Assembly: GCA_018266075.1 (NCBI GenBank)
Contig: JAFEBB010000030.1
Span: 22,710-86,709, forward strand
From: Deltaproteobacteria bacterium
GTDB lineage: Bacteria; Myxococcota; Myxococcia; Myxococcales; SZAS-1
Reading direction: 5' to 3'
Length of the DNA: 64,000 bases
A program made the position numbers and the translations under genes. The notes below the pieces were generated by a model, which had not been told where the DNA came from, made no database searches, and saw only the letters and a program-made list of their open reading frames with translations. Position 1 is the stretch's first letter. Every line of letters begins with the position of its first letter. Of this stretch, positions 40,994 to 48,874 are shown one piece after another.

Positions 40994-41610
40994 GGCGCTG
41001 CCCCGGCGAACGCGACGCTGAGCACCACGCCCTCGCCTTCTGCGCGCGCGCTCAGCTCGGCGCCGTGTCGACGCGCGATGCGCCGCGCCAGTCGCAGCGC
41101 CGCGCCCGGCATCCCCGGCGGCGGCGACGAGGGATCCACCGGCGGACACGGCGTGGCGCGCAGCTCGAGCGTGGCGCCGTCGTTGGTGTCGCGCACGTTC
41201 GCCTCGAGGGTCGCAGCGGGGCTCAGGCCGCGAACCAGCTCCTGAAGCCAATGGATGAGCGCCGCCGCCTCGCCTGCGTCCGCGCTGACCTCGCGTGTCC
41301 CGATGGCGACGACGGGAACTCCCGCCTCGCGCAGCACGGCCTCGAGCCGCACCGGACCGACGGCGTGCTCGCGCAGCCCCGAGAACGGCGTATCGGCGAG
41401 CAGGCGCGCCTCGGCCGCGAGGACCTCCTTGTCGATGAGCTTGAGGAACGTCTCCACGCGCGGATCGGAGCCCGGCGCGACGGTGCTCTTCTGCAGGAGA
41501 AAGAAGGCCGCGTTGCGAATGGCGGCGAGCTTGTTGCGCAGATCGTGGCGCAGCGTCGCGAGCGCCTCCTCGGCCGCGACCTGCCGCTCGAGCTCCAGGG
41601 GAACGCTCAT
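40990..41610 (-). CDS. Degenerate histidine-kinase-like protein, possible phosphotransfer protein
   Basis: A 206-residue protein with a HisKA-like helix (ATLRHDLRNKLAAIRNAAFF), where the H-box His and Asp are present but the following Pro is Lys. The HATPase part lacks a clear N-box and DxGxG and keeps only a remnant of the last helix region (MPGAALRLARRIARRHGAEL). It may not bind ATP and may only dimerise or pass phosphate. It overlaps its neighbours by four bases on both sides. This gene could correspond to RedE or be an addition to the RedC-F set. Confidence 0.78.
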   Translation of the reverse strand: MSVPLELERQVAAEEALATLRHDLRNKLAAIRNAAFFLLQKSTVAPGSDPRVETFLKLIDKEVLAAEARLLADTPFSGLREHAVGPVRLEAVLREAGVPVVAIGTREVSADAGEAAALIHWLQELVRGLSPAATLEANVRDTNDGATLELRATPCPPVDPSSPPPGMPGAALRLARRIARRHGAELSARAEGEGVVLSVAFAGAAP

Positions 41611-42236
41611 GGCTCCTCCGCGGGAAGAATCAGCGCCACGCCAGGCGGCTGCGCCAACTGCTCCAGCCGCCCGCGGTGCGCCACGGCCACCGCCTGGGCG
41701 ATCGGCAGCCCGAGCCCCAGCGCGTTGGCCTTGGTGGTGTGAAACGGATCGACGGCTTCGGCGAGAGGCGTCGTCCACGCGCTTGCGCTCGCGAGCTCCA
41801 CGCGCACCCCGTTGCCGTCGCGTCGCACGCGAAGCTCCACCGTCGCGGCGCCCGCCTCGAACGCGTTCTTCGCGAGCTCCGCCACCGCCACGCCGACCGC
41901 GCGCGCGTCCAGCACGCCCTCGCCCTGCGCGGGCTGTACCGTCATGCGCTGCGCGAGCGGCCCCAGGGCGGTCTGCGCTTCCTCGTTCACGGCCGACAGC
42001 GGCACGTGATGCGGCTCGATGGCGCGCGTCAGCTCCGGCAGCCGCATGAGCTCGGCGAGCCGGCGCTGGACCTCGTGCAGGTGCGCGTCGAGCTGCTCGA
42101 GCGCGCTCGAGGCGCCACCGGTGCGCCGGGCCATGAAGAGCGTGTTCATCGCCGACTGCAGCGGCCCCGCGAGCGCGTGCCCCATCGCGCTGATGGTTCG
42201 GCTCACGGTGTCGATGCGTCGGTCGAGCTCGCTCAC
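41607..42236 (-). CDS. Soluble histidine-kinase-like protein lacking DxGxG, RedE-like
   Basis: A 209-residue soluble protein with an H-box (MGHALAGPLQSAMNTLF), an N-box (AELAKNAFEAGA), an F-box (DPFHTTKANA) and the last glycine box (LGLGLPIAQAV), but no DxGxG between them. ATP use is therefore doubtful, while a phosphate could still pass through the His. The GTG start overlaps the RedD-like stop (GTGA) and its stop overlaps the next gene (ATGA). In M. xanthus RedE is the soluble kinase encoded after RedD, which matches this place. Confidence 0.82.
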   Translation of the reverse strand: MSELDRRIDTVSRTISAMGHALAGPLQSAMNTLFMARRTGGASSALEQLDAHLHEVQRRLAELMRLPELTRAIEPHHVPLSAVNEEAQTALGPLAQRMTVQPAQGEGVLDARAVGVAVAELAKNAFEAGAATVELRVRRDGNGVRVELASASAWTTPLAEAVDPFHTTKANALGLGLPIAQAVAVAHRGRLEQLAQPPGVALILPAEEP

Positions 42237-42976
42237 GAGGCTCTCGCGCGGGCCTGCCGGTTTCGCGCCCGCGAGTTGGCGATGAGCACCATCAGCTCGT
42301 GCGGCGGGATGGGCTTGCGTGCGCACGCGACGTCGCCGGCACCCGCCACCTGCCTCATCATCTCCGGCACCGCGTGGCCCGAGAAGGCGATCACCGAGAC
42401 CGTCGGGTCGAGCTTGCGAAGCTTCTCCACGAGCTCCGGGCCGCTCATTCCCGGCATCACCAGATCCACCACGCACACGTCCACGCCGCCCGACTGGAAC
42501 AACTCCAGCGCCTGCTGCCCGCTCGTCGCGGCCTGGGCGTTCACGCCCGCGGTGCGCAGCGCGGCCACCATGGACTCGGCGTCGGCCTGCACGTCGTCCA
42601 CCACCATCACCGCCGGCCCGGAGGCCGCGCGCGAGATCGTCGTCACCGCGTGCGCGGGATCGAACGGCTTGGGCAGGACCGCAAAGACCCCCGAGGTCAC
42701 CGCCTCGCGGACGAGCCCCTCCATGGCGAACGCGGTCATGAGCACCACCGGCATGCCCGGCCGCGCCTGCTTGATCCTCTGGAAGAGCTCCACGCCGTTC
42801 ATGCCCGGCATGCGGATGTCGCTGAGCACCACGTCGAAGGCGCGCTTCTCGAGGATCTGCAGCGCCTCCGTGCCGTTCGCGGCCTCCACGACCTCGAAGC
42901 CGGAGAGCTCGAGGTTCGCGGCCAGGGTGATTCGCAGCGATTCTTCGTCGTCGACGACCAGGATGGACGTGCCCAT
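42233..42976 (-). CDS. redD: Response regulator with two receiver domains, RedD-like
   Basis: A 247-residue protein made only of two receivers. REC1 has VVDDEES, acceptor D53 in LSDIRMPG, T81 and K103 (LPKPFD). REC2 has MVVDDVQ, acceptor D171 in VVDLVMPG and the Lys in CARKPIP. No output domain. The double-receiver layout between a membrane kinase and a soluble kinase is that of RedD in the M. xanthus RedC-F pathway. ATG at 42976 has GAGG 6 bases upstream; a GTG at 42988 overlapping the RedC-like stop is the alternative. Confidence 0.88.
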   Translation of the reverse strand: MGTSILVVDDEESLRITLAANLELSGFEVVEAANGTEALQILEKRAFDVVLSDIRMPGMNGVELFQRIKQARPGMPVVLMTAFAMEGLVREAVTSGVFAVLPKPFDPAHAVTTISRAASGPAVMVVDDVQADAESMVAALRTAGVNAQAATSGQQALELFQSGGVDVCVVDLVMPGMSGPELVEKLRKLDPTVSVIAFSGHAVPEMMRQVAGAGDVACARKPIPPHELMVLIANSRARNRQARARAS

Positions 42977-42984
42977 GTCTCGCC

Positions 42985-44406
42985 TCACGCCGCCCGCGGA
43001 ACCGCCGTTGCCGGCAGCTCGATGATGAACTCGGTGCCCTTGCCCACTTCGCTCTGCACGCGGATGGTGCCGCCGTGCCGGCCCACCATTCCCGCCACGA
43101 TGGCGAGACCGAGGCCGGTGCCCTTGGTCTTGGTGGTGAAGAGCGGCTGGAAGATCTTCTCCTGCACCGCAGGCTCGATGCCTTGACCGTTGTCACGCAC
43201 GCGGATGGTGAAGTTCTGCTCGCCGCCGCCCTCGGCCAGCACGTGCACTTCGCCGCCGCGCTCAGCCGGAAACGCCTCGGTGGCGTTCTGCACCAGGTTG
43301 ATGAGCACCTGCCGGAACTGCTCCTTGTCGAGCGTGGGCACCGGCAGCGAGGCGGGCACGTCGTTGAAGACCTTCACGCCCGCGCGCACCGGCACGAGCT
43401 GCATGGCCTCCTCCACCAGCGGCTGCAGCGGACACGGCCCCAGCGCGGGCGGGCGCTCACGCGCAAAGTCGAGCAGGTCGGAGATGATCTTGTTGCAGGT
43501 GCTCAGCTCGCGATCGATGACGACCATGAACTGCGCCACGCGCGGGTCCTGCTGGGCCACCTGCGTCGCCTCGAGCTTCTTCGACACGTACGCGTGCGCG
43601 TTGCGCACCGCGCTCAACGGATTGCGCAGCTCGTGGCCCACGCTCGCGGCGAGCTGGCCCACCGCGGCGAGCTTCTCCACGCGCACCAGCGTCTCCTGCG
43701 AGTTCTTGAGCTCGCCGAGGGCCTGGTCGAGCTGGGTCGACTTCTCCGTCGCCTCCTCGCCCAGCACCTCCGCGGCGCCGCGCCGCTCGGCCACCTCGCG
43801 CATCTCGCGCACGGCGGCGATCACGCTGATGAGCAGGAACACGTCGATGTAGACCACCCAACCCGCGTGCTCGAGGAAACGCCACCACTCCGGGTTGGCG
43901 ATGCCGTAGATCGATTCTGGCCAGAGCACCTGACGGGCCAGGTGATCCGTGGCGGTGACCACCGTGGCGGTGAACAGCGGCCGCCAGTCCCGGTAGAAGG
44001 TGATGAACGCCAGCGAGCCGAAGATCTGGAAGTGCGTCTCGATGCGACCGCCCGTGAGGTGGACCAGAAGCCCGGACATGAGCATCTGCCCGGCGGCGAT
44101 CACGTTGCGCGTCACCACCCAGCCGGGTCGCAAGAACGCCAGCGCCACCGGCAAGCTCACGATGAGCCCGCCCAGGATCACCGCCGCGGGCACGTGCACG
44201 CTCACCGTATGCACCTTGCCTGCCCAGGCGTACGGCGAGACGAGCAGCGAGAGCAAGATCCCGAAGGCCCACTCGCCGAGCATGAGATACGCGAAGAGCC
44301 GGTCGGTGCGCGCGAACACCTGCGTGCGGTGATCGCCGTACAGCTGGTCCGCGCGTCCGGCGATGCGCGGGTTGAGGGTGGGCGTCGAGGCAGCGTTCAT
44401 GGTCAT
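42985..44406 (-). CDS. redC: Membrane histidine kinase, RedC-like
   Basis: A 473-residue inner-membrane kinase. Residues about 35-205 hold six hydrophobic helices with the block GRIETHFQIFGSLAFITFYR, a sensory membrane module known from other signalling proteins. A coiled coil (about 205-245) leads to HisKA with H258 in ASVGHELRNPLSAVRNA. The ATPase has N-box NLVQNATEAFP, DNGQGIEP, FTTKTKGTGLGLAI; all boxes intact, so this is the only plainly active kinase of the operon. The start at 44406 overlaps the RedB-like stop (ATGA). The architecture matches RedC of M. xanthus. Confidence 0.92.
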   Translation of the reverse strand: MTMNAASTPTLNPRIAGRADQLYGDHRTQVFARTDRLFAYLMLGEWAFGILLSLLVSPYAWAGKVHTVSVHVPAAVILGGLIVSLPVALAFLRPGWVVTRNVIAAGQMLMSGLLVHLTGGRIETHFQIFGSLAFITFYRDWRPLFTATVVTATDHLARQVLWPESIYGIANPEWWRFLEHAGWVVYIDVFLLISVIAAVREMREVAERRGAAEVLGEEATEKSTQLDQALGELKNSQETLVRVEKLAAVGQLAASVGHELRNPLSAVRNAHAYVSKKLEATQVAQQDPRVAQFMVVIDRELSTCNKIISDLLDFARERPPALGPCPLQPLVEEAMQLVPVRAGVKVFNDVPASLPVPTLDKEQFRQVLINLVQNATEAFPAERGGEVHVLAEGGGEQNFTIRVRDNGQGIEPAVQEKIFQPLFTTKTKGTGLGLAIVAGMVGRHGGTIRVQSEVGKGTEFIIELPATAVPRAA

Positions 44407-44981
44407 CCGGGGTTGCTCTGGGGTCCTTCGAGGGCACAGCCAAAGGCGGGCATGTCGTGGGTGCGCGTCTTGCCGTCGAGCACGTAGGAGAGGACGGCGC
44501 TCTTGCCCGGGTTGTCGCCCTCGTGGCCGCGGCTCGGCGTGAGCCCGCCGCTGAAGACGAGCTCGCCCGCAGCCGAGAAGAGGAACGCCTCGCCCGACAC
44601 CTGCCCGTGGAACAGCCGCGCTTCGTCCTGGCTGAGCACCACGTCGACGCCCGGAATCCGGCGCGCCTGGCGCACGGTGTCCGAGTCCGTCCACGCGGCG
44701 TCGGCCCCGGGCTCGGCGCTGAAGACGACGTAGGTCTTCAACTTGCCTTCGAGGTGGGAGAGGACGCGGGCCAGCTCCGCGAGCGTGGCGCGCGTGCAGG
44801 CGCAGCGCGGGTGTGCGACCACCACCAGCGTGGGCTCCGCGGGATCGCGCGCGAGGTGGCTCGCGGTCGGCCACTGCGCGGGCGGCGCGGCGCGGACGCC
44901 GGGCGCGAAGCTGTAGCGGGAGAGCGAGAACAGCCCGGCGACGACCAGCGTCGCCCACACTGCGCCCAGGCCCAGCCACAC
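44403..44981 (-). CDS. Membrane-anchored thioredoxin-fold protein, RedB-like
   Basis: A 192-residue protein with an N-terminal membrane anchor (VWATLVVAGLFSLSRY) and an exported thioredoxin-like domain: TLVVVAHPRCACTRATLAEL, with Cys pair CAC in place of CxxC, and later GEAFLFSAAGELVFSGGLT. The start is GTG at 44981. It lies 20 bases after the first response regulator and overlaps redC by four bases. RedB is the name used for such a protein next to redC in myxobacteria as I recall. A redox or ligand cue passed to the kinase is possible, but inferred. Confidence 0.78.
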   Translation of the reverse strand: MWLGLGAVWATLVVAGLFSLSRYSFAPGVRAAPPAQWPTASHLARDPAEPTLVVVAHPRCACTRATLAELARVLSHLEGKLKTYVVFSAEPGADAAWTDSDTVRQARRIPGVDVVLSQDEARLFHGQVSGEAFLFSAAGELVFSGGLTPSRGHEGDNPGKSAVLSYVLDGKTRTHDMPAFGCALEGPQSNPG

Positions 44982-45001
44982 CCAGTTCGACGGGCCGCGC
45001 T

Positions 45002-45430
45002 TCAGGCGGGCCTCCGCGCGCTGGCGCTGGCGGCCGCAGTCGACCGGCGAATCTCCGTGACGCGCACCGCTTGCCTCAACGTATCCAGCAGCTGCGCCGG
45101 GTCATACGGCTTGAAGAGCAGCGAGAAGTTGTTGCGGTCGTCGGGGCGGCTCTTGGTGAACTCGCGATAGCCGGTGATCACCACGCCCCAGACATCGGCG
45201 CGCATGGCGCGGGCGCGCTGCAAGAGCTCCAGCCCATCCATGCCGGGCATGCGGAAGTCGGTGCAGATGACGTCGAACGGCGCGGACTCGAACAGCTTGA
45301 GCGCCTCTTCACCGGAGCTGGCGAGGCTGACGTCGTAGTCCAGCGAGAGCAGTGCCGCCGTGGTCTCCAACAGCGCCGGGTCGTCGTCGACGACCAGGAT
45401 TCGCGCGCGGACCGGTCCTGGGCCCTTCAT
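45002..45430 (-). CDS. Single-domain response regulator, first gene of the Red-like operon
   Basis: A 142-residue receiver (RARILVVDDDPALLETTAAL) with acceptor D58 in ICTDFRMPGMDG, Thr in VVITGY and Lys in LLFKPYDP, then a 20-residue basic Ala/Arg tail. AGGA precedes the ATG. The promoter should lie in the 287-base gap 45431-45717, which is less G+C rich than the rest and holds an 11-base palindrome at 45585. It could be RedA of the Red cluster; that is inference from position. Confidence 0.85.
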   Translation of the reverse strand: MKGPGPVRARILVVDDDPALLETTAALLSLDYDVSLASSGEEALKLFESAPFDVICTDFRMPGMDGLELLQRARAMRADVWGVVITGYREFTKSRPDDRNNFSLLFKPYDPAQLLDTLRQAVRVTEIRRSTAAASASARRPA

Positions 45431-45584
45431 TGGTCCTGCTCTCGTCTCTCCCCGACCGCTTGTTCCAATGACGACAGTACCCGCAGGTCGTTACACGATG
45501 GAAGGAATTGTGAAACCAAAACGGGAGTGCATTTGTCGACTATGCCCGCGTGGGTGTCCGCCCTGCCCGGTCGGTTTTCCCGAG

Positions 45585-45595
45585 GTGAATTTCAC
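45585..45595. promoter_or_regulatory. Short palindrome in the gap upstream of the Red-like operon
   Basis: GTGAA-T-TTCAC is an exact palindrome about a central T, in an A/T-richer part of the 287-base gap 45431-45717. It lies about 155 bases upstream of the first operon gene. It may be an operator, but nothing else supports this. No gene or clear promoter is seen in the gap. Confidence 0.3.
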
Positions 45596-45717
45596 TCAGA
45601 GTGCGTGTGACCAGGCGAGATCGCCTGAGATCTTTTGAAGTTCCGGTCTGCACACATCGACTCGACACGACGCGCCCCGCGTCGGCGAGACCACCCGGTT
45701 GGGCACTCGGGCGCGCC

Positions 45718-46845
45718 CTAGCTGGGGGTGATCCCCAGTTCGCGGAGCACCTCGGCCGTATGCTCGCCGAGCTTGGGAGCAGGCAAGCTCCGGACGTCGC
45801 CGAGCTTCAAGGGCGAGAGCAGCTCGGTGGCGCCGTTTGCGCTGCGGGTCAGGCCGCGCGCGGTGAAGAAGGCATCGCTGAGCACCTCGTCGCCCTCGCG
45901 CACGGGCTCGATGCAGAGATCCTTGTCGGCGAGAAACGCCTCCCACTCGGCGAGCGTCTTGCTCGCCACCACCTCGGCGACAGCGGCGCGAACCGGCACC
46001 GCGTCCTCGCCCGTGGCGTACGCGCGCGCCTCGAGGTCCGGCCGGTCGATGGCCTGACAGAAGCCCATCCAGAACTTCGGCTCCAGCGCGCCCACGCTGA
46101 GCGCGCGGCCGTCCTTCGTCTTGTAGAGGCCGTACACGGGCGTGCCGCCGTTGAGCAGCTCGCGGCCGCGCTGCAGAGGCGGTGACGCGTCGCCCATCAG
46201 GAGCCGCGCGCCGAGGTGCGGCTGAAGGAAGGCGATGCCCGCGTCGGCCAGCGCCACGTCGAGGTGGCGGCCCTTGCCGGTGCGGTCGCGCTCGACCACT
46301 GCCGCGAGCAGCGCCGTGGCCCCCAGCAACGCCCCGCCGATGTCGGCGATCTGCACGCCGGGAAACGCGGGCAGCGCCGAAGGATCGCCGCCCAGGCCAA
46401 TCACGCCCGTGCGCGAGAGGTAGTTGAGATCGTGTCCCGCGCGCTTGGCCAAGGGCCCCGTCTGCCCGTAGCCCGAGAGCGAGAGCATGATCACCTTTGG
46501 GTTCACGGCGGCGAGCTGCGCGTAGCCCAGCCCCATCTTGTCCATCACGCCCGGCCGGAAGCTCTCCACGACGATGTCGTAGGTGGCGAGCAGCTTCTTG
46601 AAGACGTCCGCGTCGGCGGGCTTGCGGAGGTCGAGCGCGATGGAGCGCTTGTTGCGGTTGAGGGCGAGAAATATCGCGTTCACGTCGCCGTGCAGGGGCG
46701 GCATGTGGCGCAGGTAGTCGCCGCCGGACTCCGGGTCCTCCACCTTCACCACGTCGGCGCCCAGGTCCGCGAGCAGCAGCGTGCAGTACGGCCCGGGCAG
46801 CAGCCGTGAGAGGTCGAGGATCTTCAAGCCGGTGAGCGAGCCCAT
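45718..46845 (-). CDS. CaiB/BaiF CoA transferase family, AMACR-like
   Basis: A 375-residue enzyme of the class III CoA transferase family. The N-terminus (LKILDLSRLLPGPYCTLLLA and DLGADVVKVEDPESGGDYLR), the His-Asp block RAGHDLNYLS and the Asp in QIADIGGALLGATALLAAV are those of alpha-methylacyl-CoA racemase, which inverts the 2-methyl centre of branched or steroid acyl-CoAs. The start at ATG 46845 is preferred; GTG at 46851 is possible. The next gene upstream, separated by a terminator, is a sterol-carrier protein, which supports branched-chain or steroid lipid handling. Confidence 0.92.
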   Translation of the reverse strand: MGSLTGLKILDLSRLLPGPYCTLLLADLGADVVKVEDPESGGDYLRHMPPLHGDVNAIFLALNRNKRSIALDLRKPADADVFKKLLATYDIVVESFRPGVMDKMGLGYAQLAAVNPKVIMLSLSGYGQTGPLAKRAGHDLNYLSRTGVIGLGGDPSALPAFPGVQIADIGGALLGATALLAAVVERDRTGKGRHLDVALADAGIAFLQPHLGARLLMGDASPPLQRGRELLNGGTPVYGLYKTKDGRALSVGALEPKFWMGFCQAIDRPDLEARAYATGEDAVPVRAAVAEVVASKTLAEWEAFLADKDLCIEPVREGDEVLSDAFFTARGLTRSANGATELLSPLKLGDVRSLPAPKLGEHTAEVLRELGITPS

Positions 46846-46865
46846 GGGCACCCCAAGCGCGAGAA

Positions 46866-46896
46866 CGAAAAAGGGGAACGGCCGGAGCCGCTCCCC
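46866..46896 (-). terminator. Intrinsic terminator after the SCP2 gene
   Basis: Read on the minus strand, a 10-base stem (arms about 46896-46887 and 46882-46873, one G-U pair) is followed by TTTTT (46872-46868). It lies 24 bases past the SCP2 stop and 21 bases before the CoA transferase start, so the two genes are probably separate units. Confidence 0.88.
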
Positions 46897-46920
46897 TCGT
46901 TCATGATTGAAACGAAATGG

Positions 46921-47256
46921 TTAAGCGAGGAGCTTGCCGAGCTTCATGGCCAGGCCCATGTCCATGGGCTTGAACTTGAGCTTGCCGCTCATGGCCGCCA
47001 TCTGCGCGTTGAGCTCCTTCTTGCGGATCTTGACGAAGTCGGCGTCGCCCACGGTCACGGTCATCTTCGACGCGCCGTTGAGGCCCTCGCTCACCCAGCC
47101 GTCGGCCTTGGTGAGATCGAGCGTCCACTTGCCGCCGGTGGGGCCGGTGACGTCGAAGTGGATGACGGCGTTGATCTCCTTCGCCAGCTCCGGCTTGGCC
47201 TTGAGGACCGTGGGGATCTCCTGCTCCAGGATGCTCTTCGGGGTCATGTCAGACAT
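46921..47256 (-). CDS. SCP2 sterol-carrier domain protein
   Basis: A 111-residue single-domain lipid carrier of the SCP2 family (INAVIHFDVTGPTGGKWTLD, then VTVGDADFVKIRKKEL and a helical end FKPMDMGLAMKLGKLL). It should hold fatty acids, sterols or their CoA esters in a hydrophobic groove. Start at MSDMTPKS (47256), with GGAG upstream. It lies next to an AMACR-like gene, an association also seen among lipid-degradation enzymes elsewhere. Confidence 0.93.
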   Translation of the reverse strand: MSDMTPKSILEQEIPTVLKAKPELAKEINAVIHFDVTGPTGGKWTLDLTKADGWVSEGLNGASKMTVTVGDADFVKIRKKELNAQMAAMSGKLKFKPMDMGLAMKLGKLLA

Positions 47257-47388
47257 GTGCCGCTCCGTTTGGGCCCCCCGGAGGGAGGTCGTTGATTTGA
47301 AAGTCAACCGCGGCGCAACGTAGTGCTGTCACCGTGCCGCGTCAAGGCGAACCCGCGCCTTGGTAGCATGCGCGTCGGGAGGCGAACG

Positions 47389-47742
47389 ATGCGCAGGGGC
47401 TGGGTGCTGGGCGTGTTGCTCACGGGGTGCGCGCACACGGTGGTGCTCGACTCGCAGCCGCCGGGGGCCCAGGTGGAGGTCGACGGCAACCTCATCGGCA
47501 CCACGCCGGTGAGCTTCGTGGACCACGCCTCCATCCGGCGCACCTACGACGTGGTGCTCAAGCTGCCCGCGCACCGCACCAAGCGCGCGTCGCTGACGCA
47601 GCAGTTCCAGGTGACGACCCTCTGCTGCCCGGTGTTTCTCCCCGTGGGCTGGGAGCTTCCCGAGGAGCACTACACCTGGACGCTCGAGCCGGATGACGGC
47701 ACGAAGCCTGCGGTGCCCGGGCTGACGAACGCGCCGCCGTGA
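47389..47742 (+). CDS. PEGA-domain lipoprotein
   Basis: A 117-residue lipoprotein with signal MRRGWVLGVLLTGC and a PEGA domain (LDSQPPGAQVEVDGNLIGTTPV), a small surface-exposed beta domain. The C-terminal part has a Cys pair in TTLCCPVFLPVGWEL. The start at 47389 has GGAGG six bases upstream; the ATG at 47368 is unlikely. Role unknown. Confidence 0.84.
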   Translation: MRRGWVLGVLLTGCAHTVVLDSQPPGAQVEVDGNLIGTTPVSFVDHASIRRTYDVVLKLPAHRTKRASLTQQFQVTTLCCPVFLPVGWELPEEHYTWTLEPDDGTKPAVPGLTNAPP

Positions 47743-47810
47743 TTCCATGAAGCTGGCGTGGCTTTCTGGACACCCAGCTGGGCTATGCTTTTCGCCCTCG
47801 GAGGGCCCTC

Positions 47811-48395
47811 ATGAATCGATGGTTGCTTGTCGCCGCTGCCGCTGTGCTGCTGGCAATCCCGCGGATCGCGCGCGCCGACGTTCCGCCGTACCAGCCCAGC
47901 GAGGACGCGTGCGCGCACACCACTGATGGCGGCGCGTGCAACATCAACCTCGACTACGACAACCCCGCCACCCAGGGCACGGGCTACGCCGACGGCGGCA
48001 GCGGCTTCTGCGAGGGCGGCGGCAGCTGCTCCATCACCCTCCCGACCTTGCCCTACCCCGACGGCGGCTACGACCCGAACGATCCCAGCATCGTTCCCGG
48101 CGGGACGGTGAGCTGCATCGCCAACTACAAGTGCTTCGAGGACGTGCCTTGCTTGCAGTGCGTCCCCTCCGCCGGCGGCACGACGACCGGCGGCACCACC
48201 ACCGGCGGCTCGACCTCGACCTCGACCTCGACGTCCACGTCGACCTCCAGCTCGTCCACCACGACCGGCAGCTCGGGCTCGGCCGACGGCGGCTCGGGCA
48301 ACGGCGGCTCGAGCGGCTGCAGCTCGGTGAGCGCGGTGGCGCCGTGGTTCCTGGCGCTGCTCATCCCGGTGCTCGTGCGCCGGAAGAAGGCCTAG
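47811..48395 (+). CDS. Secreted protein with Ser/Thr linker and MYXO-CTERM-like tail, first of tandem pair
   Basis: A 194-residue secreted protein: signal peptide (MNRWLLVAAAAVLLAIPRIA), a Cys-containing domain (YQPSEDACAHTTDGGACN), a run of Thr, Ser and Gly, then the tail SSGCSSVSAVAPWFLALLIP followed by RRKKA. The Cys, hydrophobic helix and basic end fit a MYXO-CTERM-type signal for surface anchoring after cleavage at the Cys. The next gene, 2 bases later, encodes a related protein with the same opening (YQPYEDAC). Confidence 0.86.
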   Translation: MNRWLLVAAAAVLLAIPRIARADVPPYQPSEDACAHTTDGGACNINLDYDNPATQGTGYADGGSGFCEGGGSCSITLPTLPYPDGGYDPNDPSIVPGGTVSCIANYKCFEDVPCLQCVPSAGGTTTGGTTTGGSTSTSTSTSTSTSSSSTTTGSSGSADGGSGNGGSSGCSSVSAVAPWFLALLIPVLVRRKKA

Positions 48396-48397
48396 AC

Positions 48398-48874
48398 ATG
48401 ATCCGGCGATCGCTCGTCGTGGCGCTGGCGATGGCCGGAGTCGCCCTGGCGCCTCGCGTCGCGCGCGCGGACTCGCCGCCGTACCAGCCGTATGAAGACG
48501 CGTGCGCCACGACGGCGGACGGCGGCGCGTGCATCGTCGACCTCTCCGACGGCGCCGGCGCTTTCCAGGATGGCGGCGTGGGCCTCTGCGGCGGCAACGG
48601 CACCTGCGCCGAGCACGGCACCGCCACGCAGACGGACGCCGGCTGGGAGTGCTGCACCGACCGCGGCGACACCTGCTCGCCCATCCTCGGTCCGGGCAAT
48701 TGCTCGGTGAGCGTCGACTGTGAGCAATGCCTCGTCGCGTCCGGCCCGCCGACGCAGGACTCGCCCGACGCGGGCTCGGGCAGCTCGAGCGGCTGCAGCA
48801 CGGCCACCGCGGCCGCGCCCTGGCTGCTGGCGCTGCTCGTTCCAGCGCTGGTGCGGAGAAGGAAGTCGGCGTGA
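48398..48874 (+). CDS. Secreted protein with MYXO-CTERM-like tail, second of tandem pair
   Basis: A 158-residue relative of the preceding gene: signal (RRSLVVALAMAGVALAPRVA), domain starting YQPYEDACATTADGGACI with about ten Cys, a short linker and the tail SSGCSTATAAAPWLLALLVP followed by RRRKSA. The Thr/Ser run is much shorter. The stop overlaps the GTG of the membrane-protein gene (GTGA), so expression of the pair is tied to it. Confidence 0.84.
   Translation: MIRRSLVVALAMAGVALAPRVARADSPPYQPYEDACATTADGGACIVDLSDGAGAFQDGGVGLCGGNGTCAEHGTATQTDAGWECCTDRGDTCSPILGPGNCSVSVDCEQCLVASGPPTQDSPDAGSGSSSGCSTATAAAPWLLALLVPALVRRRKSA

Noticed and set aside
45601..46185. Plus-strand frame overlapping the intergenic gap and the CoA transferase
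   Set aside because: Most of it is antisense to a well-supported enzyme gene and has no ribosome site or domain.
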